The notes beneath the pieces were generated by a model. That model ran no database searches. It was not told the origin of the DNA and worked only from the letters and a program-made list of their open reading frames with translations. Of a stretch of DNA of 64,000 nucleotides, positions 16,948-25,177 are shown in pieces (position 1 is the first letter of the stretch; each line of letters opens with the position of its first letter). Both the position numbers and the translations under genes were made by a program. Where the stretch lies: assembly GCF_035958815.1 (NCBI RefSeq), contig NZ_CP108383.1, forward strand, positions 8,556,001-8,620,000, written 5' to 3'. This stretch comes from Nocardia sp. NBC_01327 (lineage in GTDB: Bacteria; Actinomycetota; Actinomycetes; Mycobacteriales; Mycobacteriaceae).

Positions 16948-17598
16948 TCAGGTCTGAGAGGCGCGCCCCGCACGAATCAACTTGTCCACCACGGTCCCCG
17001 ACACCTCTTCGACCGTCAGGCCCACCAGCAGGTGATCGCGCCACGCCCCGTCCACATCGAGGTAGCGGCGCAGCATCCCCTCCTCGCGGAAGCCCACATT
17101 GCGCAGTACCGCCTGGCTCGCAAGGTTTTCCGGCCGCACGGTGGCCTCCACCCGATGCAGTCCGACCTCGCCGAAGCAGTGGTCCAGGCCCAGCGCCAGC
17201 GCGGCCGTCGCCACGCCCTGACCGCTGATCTTCTCCGACACCCAGTAGCCGATCCAGGCCGACCGCAGTGCGCCGCGCACGATATTGCCGATGGTGAGCT
17301 GTCCGGCGAAATAGCCGTCCACCTCGATGACCAGCGGAATCATCGCGCCCCGACGGGCTTCCGCCTTGAGGCTGGACCACAGCGAGGGCCAGTTTCCGGA
17401 ATGGTTGCGCGCCTCCCAGGCCCCGCGGCCGGTCGGCTCCCACTTCTCCAGATACTCCCGATCGCGGGTGCGGATCTTGCTCCACGCCCCGGCGTCCCGC
17501 AATCTGATGGGCCGCAGGGTCACCACGCCGGCGCCGACCCGTACCGGTCCGAGATGTGCGGGCCAGCCCGGATGCTGGGCCGACCGGAATACATTCAT
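16948..17598 (-). CDS. rimJ: GNAT N-acetyltransferase, RimJ-type
   Basis: A 216-residue GNAT-fold acetyltransferase, positional homologue of Rv0995. It has the RimJ/RimL pattern: TLRPIRLRDAGAWSKIR at the start, the acetyl-CoA loop region SEKISGQGVATAALALGL, and the late strand HRVEATVRPENLASQAVLRNVGFREEG. The substrate is inferred to be a protein N-terminus, as in RimJ, but this is not certain. The ATG at 17598 lies 10 bp after the glp stop codon; an upstream in-frame start at 17649 would overlap glp. Confidence 0.82.
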   Translation of the reverse strand: MNVFRSAQHPGWPAHLGPVRVGAGVVTLRPIRLRDAGAWSKIRTRDREYLEKWEPTGRGAWEARNHSGNWPSLWSSLKAEARRGAMIPLVIEVDGYFAGQLTIGNIVRGALRSAWIGYWVSEKISGQGVATAALALGLDHCFGEVGLHRVEATVRPENLASQAVLRNVGFREEGMLRRYLDVDGAWRDHLLVGLTVEEVSGTVVDKLIRAGRASQT

Positions 17599-17608
17599 GT
17601 CCAAGGCC

Positions 17609-18868
17609 TCACCCTCGCTGTGCGAGGAAAGCGACCCGTACCTCGTCACCGGTGCGTACCTCGGTGATATCCGGATCGATCACGATAAGACTGTTGGCCT
17701 CCGCCATGGTGGCGAGCAGGTGCGAGGACGCCCCGTTCGGTCCGCCGAGGGGCTGCACCAGGTAGTCACCGGTCTGCTCATCGCGCATGAGCTGCGCGCG
17801 CAGATAGCCGCGACGCCCCGGAATGGAGGCGATCGGCAGAATGGTGCGGGCCCGCACCACCCGCCGCATGGGATGGCGCCGGCCCAGTGCGATGCGAATC
17901 AGCGGGCGCACCATGACCTCGAAAACCACAAGCGCGCCAACGGGATTCGACGGCAGCAGGAAGGTCGGCACCTCATCGCGGCCGAGCAGGCCGAAGCCCT
18001 GCACCGACCCCGGATGCATGCCGACCCGGGTGATCTCCAGTTCGCCGAGACCCTCCAGTGCCTCCCGGATCTGCTCGGACGCCCAGCCGCCCACCGCACC
18101 CGCGATCACCACGACCTCGGAGCGAACCAGCTGGCCCTCCACCACATCTCGCAGGCGCTTCGGGTCACCGCTGACAATGCCGACCCGGTTCACGTCCGCG
18201 CCCGCATCACGCGCCGCCGCCGCGAGCGCATAGGAGTTCACGTCGTAGACCTGACCCGGACCGGGGGTGCGGTCGATATCGACCAGTTCGCCGCCGACCG
18301 ACAGCACCGACAGGCGCGGGCGCGGATGCACCAGCACCTTGTCGCGGCCGACCGCCGCCAGCAGACCGACCTGTGCCGGGCCGATGATCGTACCGGCGCG
18401 CACCGCGAGATCACCCGGCTGCACATCGTCGCCGATGCGGCGCACATAATCGCCCGAGCGCACCGACTCGTACACCTTGACGCGCGCCCGGCCGCCATCG
18501 GTGAAGTCAAGCGGCAGAACGGCATCCGCGAGCGTCGGCAGCGGTGCGCCGGTATCGACCCGCACCGTCTGGCGCGGCTGCAGGCGGATCGGCTGCCGGG
18601 AACCGGCCGCCACCTCACCCACCACCGGCAGCGTCAGCTCGACGGGCTCGCCGTCCTCACCGCGAATATCCGCGCCCGCACCGGAGACATCCACACTGCG
18701 CACGGCATAGCCGTCGATGGCCGCCTGATCGAAGCCCGGTAGCGGGCGTTCGGTCACCACGTCCTCAGCGCACAGCAGTCCCTGGGCCTCCGAGATCGCG
18801 ACCCGGACGGGCCGCGGCGCCACTGCCGCCGCGGTCACCTTGATCTGCTGATCCTCAACCGAGCGCAT
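17609..18868 (-). CDS. glp: Gephyrin-like molybdotransferase Glp (MoeA family)
   Basis: A 419-residue MoeA/gephyrin-fold protein corresponding to Rv0994 (moeA1). Signature pieces include PLPGFDQAAIDGYAV near residue 45 (MoeA N-terminal), RTGAP-equivalent VRVDTGAPLPTLAD, the MPT-binding core VLSVGGELVD and the C-terminal GVLLPSNPVGA-like FLLPSNPVGALV. In Corynebacterium the orthologue is a cell-division scaffold bound by GlpR; it may also retain molybdenum insertion activity. It stands in a galU-glp-rimJ-glpR operon. ATG 18868 chosen from the GGGAAGG site and homologue length. Confidence 0.88.
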   Translation of the reverse strand: MRSVEDQQIKVTAAAVAPRPVRVAISEAQGLLCAEDVVTERPLPGFDQAAIDGYAVRSVDVSGAGADIRGEDGEPVELTLPVVGEVAAGSRQPIRLQPRQTVRVDTGAPLPTLADAVLPLDFTDGGRARVKVYESVRSGDYVRRIGDDVQPGDLAVRAGTIIGPAQVGLLAAVGRDKVLVHPRPRLSVLSVGGELVDIDRTPGPGQVYDVNSYALAAAARDAGADVNRVGIVSGDPKRLRDVVEGQLVRSEVVVIAGAVGGWASEQIREALEGLGELEITRVGMHPGSVQGFGLLGRDEVPTFLLPSNPVGALVVFEVMVRPLIRIALGRRHPMRRVVRARTILPIASIPGRRGYLRAQLMRDEQTGDYLVQPLGGPNGASSHLLATMAEANSLIVIDPDITEVRTGDEVRVAFLAQRG

Positions 18869-18916
18869 GCCGCCCTTCCCTGGTCTCGCGCATTGCACAC
18901 CTCGTCACGGTATTTG

Positions 18917-19855
18917 TCACTCGTACGAGGTCAGCTGCGGATTCCAGCTCGGGCTGAGTCGCTGTTCGAGCCACTCACGCAGAGCCGGGCCGTATTCCTC
19001 TCGTTCCAAAGCGAAATCCACCGCAGCACGAAGATATCCGCCCGGGTTGCCCAGATCGTGTCGCGACCCGCGATGGACGACCACGTGCACCGGATGTCCC
19101 TCCGCGATCAGCAGCGCGATGGCGTCCGTCAACTGCAGTTCGCCGCCCGCTCCGGGCGTGATCCGGCGTAGTGCGTCGAAAATGGCGCGGTCCAACAGAT
19201 ATCGGCCGGCGGCCGCGAATGTGGAGGGCGCCTCGTCCAGGGCGGGCTTCTCCACCATGCCGTTGACCTTGAGCACATCCGCGGACGCACCCGGAAGCAC
19301 CTCGACATCGAAGACGCCGTACGCGCTGACCAATTCCTTCGGCACATCGATGGCGCACAGCACCGAACCGCCGTAGATCCGCCGCACGCGGGACATGACC
19401 GTCAGCACACCACTCGGCAGCACCAGATCATCGGGCAGCAGCACCGCGATGGCGTCCTCATCGGCGTCCAGCACCGATTCCGCCTGTGCCACCGCATGAC
19501 CCAGGCCGAGCGGCTCCTCCTGCACCACCGAGGTGACATCGAGCAGCCCCGGCGCCTTGCGCACCTTCTCCAGCAGATGGAATTTGCCGCGCTCCTCGAG
19601 CGTGCTCTCCAGCACCAGATCCTCGACGAAATGCGCTACCACACCGTCTTTTCCGGGCGAGGTGACGATCACCAGCCGAGTGGCGCCGGAATCCGCGGCC
19701 TCGGCGGCGACCAATTCGATGCCCGGGGTGTCGACCACCGGCAGCAGCTCCTTGGGGACCGTCTTGGTCGCGGGCAGGAACCTCGTGCCGAGTCCCGCCG
19801 CGGGCACCACCGCGGTGCGGAAGCACGACTCGGTTCCGCCGCCATTAGCTGTCAT
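18917..19855 (-). CDS. galU: UTP-glucose-1-phosphate uridylyltransferase
   Basis: Makes UDP-glucose from UTP and glucose 1-phosphate for cell-wall polysaccharides and glycolipids. The 312-residue protein has the nucleotide-binding signature PAAGLGTRFLPATKTVPKELLP at about 18-39 (given here in overlapping parts: AAGLGTRFLPATK, PKELLPVVD), the middle motif QEEPLGLGHAV and the sugar-site YGVFDVE. Length fits bacterial GalU. It is the first gene of the galU-glp-rimJ-glpR run, 48 bp before glp, and is positionally equivalent to Rv0993. Confidence 0.94.
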   Translation of the reverse strand: MTANGGGTESCFRTAVVPAAGLGTRFLPATKTVPKELLPVVDTPGIELVAAEAADSGATRLVIVTSPGKDGVVAHFVEDLVLESTLEERGKFHLLEKVRKAPGLLDVTSVVQEEPLGLGHAVAQAESVLDADEDAIAVLLPDDLVLPSGVLTVMSRVRRIYGGSVLCAIDVPKELVSAYGVFDVEVLPGASADVLKVNGMVEKPALDEAPSTFAAAGRYLLDRAIFDALRRITPGAGGELQLTDAIALLIAEGHPVHVVVHRGSRHDLGNPGGYLRAAVDFALEREEYGPALREWLEQRLSPSWNPQLTSYE

Positions 19856-20197
19856 GAACTCACCCTATCCATCCGTCTCATCTATCGACGCGGCCCGAAC
19901 AGCGCCCCGACATCCACGAGAGCCTAAGCGTCCGCAGCGCGGGTAGCGCACCGAACGCCCGACCGAGGCGATGGGCGCGCACCCGTCACGCCGCAGCGAA
20001 CCGGTTGCTACCGGCGCGAACTGCGTGAAGTACGGAACACCCCGGCGAAACCGGGGCTATCAGTTCGTACCCGGTGCGGGGGGAGGCAAACCGTGTACAC
20101 CGCCACCGGCAGCGAACACACGGGTCTGCCGACGTGTTCACGCACCGTTCGCCGCGCCGTGGCTTGTCGCGAACCCGGCCGAGGTTAGCTGGCAGCC
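19856..20197. other. galU / phosphatase divergent intergenic region (342 bp)
   Basis: No gene supported. It must hold two divergent promoters. The only structure I see is a small hairpin CCCCGG-CGAAA-CCGGGG at 20040-20056. No convincing sigma-A boxes were recognised. Confidence 0.5.
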
Positions 20198-21844
20198 ATG
20201 AGCGAGCGTGAGGATTCCCACAGCAGCGGTCCCGACACTCCCGGGGGCGGTGGCACTCCCGGCGCGGCGGCGGGCGGGGTCAGCCGGCGCAGGCTCTTCG
20301 GCGCGTCCGCGGGTGCGGCGCTGGCCGGGCTCGCGGTCGGGGCGGGCGGGGCGGTCGCCTTGCGCGGCAACGGATCCACCGCGGCGGCGTGGCCGCGGTC
20401 GGCCGAATTGGTGATCGCGCCGGATCAGGCTGCCGCGCCGCGGGTTTCGGGACTGCACCTGCAATACGGGGCGGATGCGGCCCGGGAGGCCGTGGTGTCC
20501 TGGCATACCGTCGGCTCGGTCAGCAAGCCGGTGGTGCGGTACGGGACCGCCGCCGACGGCTTCGGCAAAACGGCGGACGCCGAGACGCGGACCTATCGGG
20601 ATGCCAAGGCCGGCATCGAAATTCAGGCGCACCACGCCCGCCTGACCGGGCTGAGCCCGGATACCGACTACGTCTACGCGGCCGGGCACGACGGTGCGCC
20701 GCCGGAGCTGGGCACGCTGCGCACCGCACCCGGCGGCCGCGCCAAGTTCCGGTTCACCAGCTTCGGCGATCAGGGCACGCCGACGGTCGGCAAGGCGGTG
20801 AACGGCACCTGGGTCAACGACAATCTGGGCTCGCCGTTCGCCGGCGACGTCACCGGCGGCATCGAACAGCTCGCACCGCTGTTCAATCTCGTCAACGGCG
20901 ATCTCTGCTACGCCAATCTGGCCACCGACCGGCTGCGCACCTGGAACGACTGGTGGGCCAACAACTCTCGCTCGGCCCGCTACCGGCCCTGGATGCCCGC
21001 ACCGGGCAATCACGAGAACGAGCTCGGTAACGGGCCCATCGGCTACGCGGCCTTCCAGACGTACTTCACCGTGCCGGACTCCGGCAGCGAGGAGCACGCG
21101 AAGGGACTCTGGTACTCCTTCACCGTCGGCGGCGTGCGCGTGATCGCGGTCGCCAATGACGACATCTGCTACCAGGACGCGGGCAACAGCTACATTCGCG
21201 GCTACTCCGGCGGCGCCCAGAAGCGCTGGCTGGAAAGCGAACTGGCGAAGGCGCGCGGCGATCGCGGCATCGACTGGGTGGTGGTGTTCATGCACCAGAC
21301 CGCCATCTCCTCCGCCGACAAGTTCAACGGCGCCGACCGCGCCATCCGCGAGGACTGGCTGCCGCTGTTCGACAGGTACCAGGTCGATCTGGTGCTGTGC
21401 GGGCACGAACATCATTACGAGCGTTCGCATCCCGTGCGCGGCACGCTGGGCACCGAAACGCTGACCCCCAAGCCCGCCGACACCCGCAAGGACGTCATCG
21501 ACACCACCAAGGGCACCGTGCACCTGGTGATCGGCGGCGGCGGCACGTCGGCGCCGTCCAACGCCCTGTTCTTCCCCGGCGACAAATGCCGGGTCATCAC
21601 CGCCGTCGGCGATGTCGACCCCGCCACGGGCAAGAAGACCCCCGTCTACGTCATGGAGGACGCCCCCTGGTCCGCCTTCAAGGACGCCGAACACCCCTAC
21701 GGCTTCTGCTCTTTCGACGTGGACCCCGGCACTCCCGGCGGCAACACCACCATCACCGCCACCTACTACGCCCTCACCGGCCCCACCAGCGACCTGAAGG
21801 CCATCGACAAGTTCACCCTCACCCGCCCCCGCTCGGATCGATAG
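20198..21844 (+). CDS. Tat-exported purple acid phosphatase-like metallophosphoesterase
   Basis: Exported binuclear metal phosphatase of 548 residues. The N-terminus has a twin-arginine signal (SRRRLFG at about 29-35 followed by an Ala/Gly-rich hydrophobic stretch). Residues about 75-185 are a fibronectin-like purple-acid-phosphatase N-domain. Metal-site motifs then follow in order: FGDQGTP, NGDLCYAN, GNHENE, MHQTA and GHEHHYERS. These are the PAP/calcineurin ligands. Mycobacteria have a similar Tat-dependent enzyme (Rv2577 as I recall). It interrupts the galU to 5-FCL synteny seen in M. tuberculosis, so it is an insertion here. Substrate: phosphomonoesters, not determined. Confidence 0.87.
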   Translation: MSEREDSHSSGPDTPGGGGTPGAAAGGVSRRRLFGASAGAALAGLAVGAGGAVALRGNGSTAAAWPRSAELVIAPDQAAAPRVSGLHLQYGADAAREAVVSWHTVGSVSKPVVRYGTAADGFGKTADAETRTYRDAKAGIEIQAHHARLTGLSPDTDYVYAAGHDGAPPELGTLRTAPGGRAKFRFTSFGDQGTPTVGKAVNGTWVNDNLGSPFAGDVTGGIEQLAPLFNLVNGDLCYANLATDRLRTWNDWWANNSRSARYRPWMPAPGNHENELGNGPIGYAAFQTYFTVPDSGSEEHAKGLWYSFTVGGVRVIAVANDDICYQDAGNSYIRGYSGGAQKRWLESELAKARGDRGIDWVVVFMHQTAISSADKFNGADRAIREDWLPLFDRYQVDLVLCGHEHHYERSHPVRGTLGTETLTPKPADTRKDVIDTTKGTVHLVIGGGGTSAPSNALFFPGDKCRVITAVGDVDPATGKKTPVYVMEDAPWSAFKDAEHPYGFCSFDVDPGTPGGNTTITATYYALTGPTSDLKAIDKFTLTRPRSDR

Positions 21845-21852
21845 GCGGCACC

Positions 21853-21931
21853 CTCGTCATCCCGGCGCGCTTCTCGGCCGGGAGGCAACTCCGAGTGTGG
21901 ATCCCGGCCGAAAGCATGCCGGGATGACGAG
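21853..21931. repeat. Dispersed palindromic repeat element, copy 1
   Basis: A 79-bp imperfect palindrome between the phosphatase and 5-FCL genes, with 14-bp perfect ends (CTCGTCATCCCGGC and its complement) and nested inner arms GGCCGGGA / TCCCGGCC. The right half, ATCCCGGCCGAAAGC plus ATGCCGGGATGAC, is identical over 28 bp to the element at 55010-55098. Confidence 0.75.
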
Positions 21932-21998
21932 AGGCTCGGCGGAGCGACGAGAGGCCGAGGGCGCGGTTGCGTGAGTGGCGGGCGCTTATCGTGAAGGC

Positions 21999-22589
21999 GT
22001 GAGCGACAGCAGCGGGTGGGACAAGCGGGCGTGGCGGGAGGAGATTCTCGCGCGGCGGAAGGCGGTGCCGGAGGAGGTGCGGGCGCGCGAGGCCGCGGCT
22101 TTGGCCGAGGGCGTCCGGCAGCTGCGGGCCGACGGGTCGGTGTGCGCCTACGTGGCGGTCGGCGGTGAGCCGGGATCGCTCGCCATGCTGGACGCGCTGC
22201 GGGCCGGAGGGGCGCGGGTGCTGCTGCCGGTGACCGGCGAGCCCGGTCCGCTGGAGTGGGCGGAGTACACCGGGGCGGAGGGGCTGCGGCGCGGGCGGTT
22301 CGGGCTGCGGGAGCCGGACGGGGCGATCGTGCCGGACGCCCTGGCGGCAGCCGGGGTGATTCTGGTGCCGGCCCTGGCGGTGGATCGGCGGGGTGTGCGA
22401 TTGGGGCGTGGAGCGGGCTATTACGACCGCAGTCTGGGCGCGGCCCGATCGGAGGTACGGTTGGTCGCGGTCGTGCGGGACGATGAACTCGTGGACCATT
22501 TGCCGGAGGAGCCACACGACCACCGAATGGGGTGGGCGCTGACTCCGTCCGGCGGGCTGTACAAGCTGGAAGAACGCGCCGGGAATTGA
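21999..22589 (+). CDS. 5-formyltetrahydrofolate cyclo-ligase
   Basis: Converts 5-formyl-THF to 5,10-methenyl-THF with ATP in one-carbon metabolism. The 196-residue protein has the N-terminal RRKAVPEEVRARE and the hallmark LGRGAGYYDRSL near residue 140. It is the positional match of Rv0992c. Start GTG at 21999 chosen over the in-frame GTG at 21975 from homologue length and an AAGG site. It is followed by ruc after a 72-bp gap that carries a CIRCE-like element. Confidence 0.9.
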   Translation: MSDSSGWDKRAWREEILARRKAVPEEVRAREAAALAEGVRQLRADGSVCAYVAVGGEPGSLAMLDALRAGGARVLLPVTGEPGPLEWAEYTGAEGLRRGRFGLREPDGAIVPDALAAAGVILVPALAVDRRGVRLGRGAGYYDRSLGAARSEVRLVAVVRDDELVDHLPEEPHDHRMGWALTPSGGLYKLEERAGN

Positions 22590-22605
22590 CACCCGATTGG
22601 CAGCG

Positions 22606-22632
22606 TTGGCACTGCCAGCTGTAGAGTGCTAA
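22606..22632. promoter_or_regulatory. CIRCE-like HrcA operator
   Basis: TTGGCACTG-N9-GAGTGCTAA. The consensus CIRCE is TTAGCACTC-N9-GAGTGCTAA: the right arm is exact, the left has two changes, and the 9-bp spacer is right. It is 30 bp upstream of the ruc ATG. A TTGACA hexamer lies at 22586-22591. Confidence 0.8.
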
Positions 22633-22661
22633 TTCGACAAAGAGCGTGGAGGATAATCCCG

Positions 22662-22985
22662 ATGCCTACTTACTCGTATGCGTGCACCGAGTGCGACAAC
22701 AAGTTCGACATCGTGCAGTCCTTCTCCGATGACGCGCTGACCACCTGCGACCGCTGCAACGGCAAGCTGCGCAAGCTCTTCAACTCGGTCGGCATCGTCT
22801 TCAAGGGCAGCGGCTTCTACCGCACCGACAGCCGCAACGGCTCCACCTCGAGCGAGCCCGCCAAGGCGCCCTCGGGTGAGAACGGCTCCGGTAGCGGAAC
22901 CACTCCGGCGAGCACCCCCGCGAGCACCGCGACGCCGTCGGCCCCGGCCAAGCCGAGCACGTCGAACAGCACGTCCGCCGCCTGA
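22662..22985 (+). CDS. ruc: FmdB-type zinc-ribbon protein, Ruc homologue
   Basis: A 107-residue protein with an N-terminal zinc ribbon (CTEC at about 8-11 and CDRC at about 29-32, with MPTYSYACTECDNKFD being the FmdB signature) and a disordered Ser/Thr/Pro/Ala-rich C-terminal half (about 60-107). In M. tuberculosis the orthologue Rv0991c, named Ruc, is a redox-sensitive chaperone whose cysteines release zinc on oxidation. The gene order and the CIRCE-like site both fit a stress-chaperone role. GGAGG ribosome site at 10 nt. Confidence 0.85.
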   Translation: MPTYSYACTECDNKFDIVQSFSDDALTTCDRCNGKLRKLFNSVGIVFKGSGFYRTDSRNGSTSSEPAKAPSGENGSGSGTTPASTPASTATPSAPAKPSTSNSTSAA

Positions 22986-23084
22986 TTCGCGTTCTGCACC
23001 AGGCGATTTCCACATAGTTTTCGTTATCCACAGCCGACCCTTTCGCGGGGTCGGCCGGTCGTTGTGCGGCCATAGTCTGGCCGC

Positions 23085-23768
23085 ATGATCCGATTCCGCA
23101 CGGCCGGCGGCCGGGACGCCGAGCTCGGCCACGATTCCCGCTTCGAGTTCGCCGCGCGCCTGCGCCCGCCCTGGGCCGACGGCGCATTGGTGCGGCGCAT
23201 CGCGGCGGTCGCACTACTGGTATTCGCCGCCGTACTGGCGGTGCGCGGTGATCCGGCGGCCCGGCACACCGCGGTCCTGGTCGCCACGCGAGAACTGCCG
23301 CCCGGTCATGTCCTCGGCGACGACGATCTGCGCGCCGCGCCCCGCGAGAGCGCCACCCTGCCCGACGGCGTGATTCGCGAACCCGATCGCCTGCGCGGCG
23401 CCACCCTCACCGGCGCGGTGACCGCGGGCGAGATCCTCACCGAACTGCGGGTGGTCGGCCCGCGGCTGGCGGCCGTCGCCGCCCACTCCCCCGATGCCCG
23501 CATCGTTCCGATTCGGCTGGCGGACAACGGCCTTGCCGACATACTGCGGGCCGGAGACCGGGTCGACGTGGTGGCCGCGGAGGAACCCGGCGCCGGCGGG
23601 CGTCCGGCCCGGCTGCTGGCCGCCGACGCCGCGGTCGTCCTGGCTCCCGGCGCGAGCACCGTGCGGGGGCGCGAGGAGCGGCTGGTCCTGGTGGCGCTGG
23701 ACTCCCGGCGCGCGACCGCGGTGGCGGCGGCGTCACTGCGTACGGCGCTCACCGTGGTTTTCCACTGA
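23085..23768 (+). CDS. SAF-domain membrane protein (CpaB/RcpC-like)
   Basis: A 227-residue protein with one membrane segment at about residues 36-53 (VRRIAAVALLVFAAVLAV) and an SAF domain outside (about 60-125, VATRELPPGHVLGDDDL and GAVTAGEILTELRV). The layout is that of CpaB/RcpC proteins of Flp/Tad pilus assembly. No other tad genes are nearby; the gene is the positional homologue of Rv0990c, which also stands alone. The function is therefore open. Confidence 0.78.
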   Translation: MIRFRTAGGRDAELGHDSRFEFAARLRPPWADGALVRRIAAVALLVFAAVLAVRGDPAARHTAVLVATRELPPGHVLGDDDLRAAPRESATLPDGVIREPDRLRGATLTGAVTAGEILTELRVVGPRLAAVAAHSPDARIVPIRLADNGLADILRAGDRVDVVAAEEPGAGGRPARLLAADAAVVLAPGASTVRGREERLVLVALDSRRATAVAAASLRTALTVVFH

Positions 23769-23936
23769 CCAGCTATTGGTCATGCAACACCGGTACGGAT
23801 GTTCCACAACCTCACGCACCCGTGAACTACCATCGCCCGATAACCGCATGGTCATGAAGTACGCAGCATGAACTTCGCCCGACTCGCTATCCGGCCCGCG
23901 CTCGCGCGAGCCAATCACGTAGAGGAGTTTTCGGCA

Positions 23937-24344
23937 ATGCTCAAGGGTTTCAAGGAGTTTCTACTTCGCGGTAATGTTGTCGACCTGGCTGTCGCCGTTG
24001 TCATGGGTACCGCATTCGTCGCGATCGTCACCGCCTTCAGCGATGGCATCATCACTCCATTGCTCGCGGTGTTCGGCAACACCGGCAACCTGGGCCTCGG
24101 CTTCCAGCTGATCGCCGATAAACCGGCGACGTTCATCGCTATCGGCCCGATCATCACCGCGGCGCTCAATTTCGTCATTATCGCGGCGCTGCTGTACTTC
24201 GTCCTGGTGATCCCGGCCAACCGGGCCAAGGCACGCTGGGGCGCCAAAGAGACACCGCTGTCGGATAACGAACTGCTGGTACAGATTCGGGACCTGCTCG
24301 CCGAGGGCGGCAATGGCGCCGGCGGTGGCAGGCACGAAAGCTGA
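23937..24344 (+). CDS. mscL: Large-conductance mechanosensitive channel
   Basis: A 135-residue channel that opens under membrane tension to release solutes on osmotic downshock. It starts MLKGFKEFLLRGNVVDLAVAV; the first membrane helix covers about 14-42 and the second about 68-90, with a charged C-terminal helix (DNELLVQIRDLLAE). ATG at 23937 with GAGGAG upstream; the longer frame is rejected because the family starts at this N-terminal amphipathic helix. It is convergent with the porin genes and separated by a strong terminator. Confidence 0.95.
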   Translation: MLKGFKEFLLRGNVVDLAVAVVMGTAFVAIVTAFSDGIITPLLAVFGNTGNLGLGFQLIADKPATFIAIGPIITAALNFVIIAALLYFVLVIPANRAKARWGAKETPLSDNELLVQIRDLLAEGGNGAGGGRHES

Positions 24345-24375
24345 AGTTGCACAGAGATATTCGAAGTCTACTGAA

Positions 24376-24416
24376 ACGAAAGCGGGCCCGGCGCGAAATG
24401 CGCCGGGCCCGTTCGT
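24376..24416. terminator. Bidirectional terminator, mscL / porin A
   Basis: A 12-bp stem CGGGCCCGGCGC with loop GAAAT, flanked by ACGAA/TTCGT, between convergent genes. The 11-bp arm GGGCCCGGCGC recurs in the terminator at 26123-26149. Confidence 0.85.
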
Positions 24417-24431
24417 CTTACGATCACACAA

Positions 24432-25115
24432 TCAGCCGAGGCTGAACGGTGCGCCCCACAGCGTGGTCCAGGTGATCACATTGTCGGTCTCGATTTCGAC
24501 GTTCACGAAGGCACGCGCCTGGGCGTAGCCGGCGCAACCGTTCAGGCCGATGGTCTCATCAGCCCAGGTGACCGAGCCGCTGGAACCCTTGAAGGTGTTC
24601 TTGGTCTTGTGGATCGGGTTGCCGAAGTCATCCGGCATTTCCCGGTCCAGGATGTAGAACGACTGCGCCTGGCCGGGGCCGAGGGTCAGGTTGCCGCCGC
24701 CGGTGGCGCCGGCGCTCGGGGTCACGTTGCCCGAGCTGTCCCAGGAAGCGCCGCCGCTGACGCCGCCGTTGGTGTTGGCGCCATCGATGGTGACCTGGCA
24801 ACCGACCACGTAACCGGGGTAGATGTTGCCGCCGACATCGGTGTTGTTACCCGAGATCTGGACCTGCGCGGAGGCCGAGACCCACGCATTGCGGTGCAGC
24901 GGGGTGTCACCCATGGACGGGTTGATGTTGGCGGACTCGCCGACGAGGTTCACCGTCACCACGGTGCCGTCGGAGAGGGTCTTGGTGAGACTTCCGCCCG
25001 GCAGCGGAATGACGGTATCGGCGTTGGCAGCGCCGGTCGAGGAGAGCAGGCCGAGGGCGACGGTTGCGACAGCGCCGACACCAGCCACCCGAGCCACAGT
25101 CTTACGGATGTTCAT
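24432..25115 (-). CDS. MspA/NfpA-type porin, copy A
   Basis: Secreted outer-membrane porin subunit of 227 residues. The signal peptide covers about 1-33 (cleavage near GAANA/D). The mature part shows the MspA-family layout: TLSDGTVVTVNLVGESANINPS, TPLHRNAWVSASAQV, PGYVVGCQV and the C-terminal GCAGYAQARAFVNVE, given here as separate motifs. It is the second gene of a B-A pair, 62 bp after porin B. Nocardia farcinica NfpA and NfpB form a hetero-oligomeric cation-selective channel; I infer the same for this pair. GAGGG ribosome site. Confidence 0.88.
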   Translation of the reverse strand: MNIRKTVARVAGVGAVATVALGLLSSTGAANADTVIPLPGGSLTKTLSDGTVVTVNLVGESANINPSMGDTPLHRNAWVSASAQVQISGNNTDVGGNIYPGYVVGCQVTIDGANTNGGVSGGASWDSSGNVTPSAGATGGGNLTLGPGQAQSFYILDREMPDDFGNPIHKTKNTFKGSSGSVTWADETIGLNGCAGYAQARAFVNVEIETDNVITWTTLWGAPFSLG

Positions 25116-25177
25116 TACAATTGTCCCTCAGGGTTGAGTTCGCTTACGCGAGAAGTGATCTGGCGGGGGGTTATCAC

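Noticed and set aside
20040..20056. Hairpin CCCCGG-CGAAA-CCGGGG before the phosphatase gene
   Set aside because: Short, no T-tract, and lies in a divergent promoter region; likely chance.
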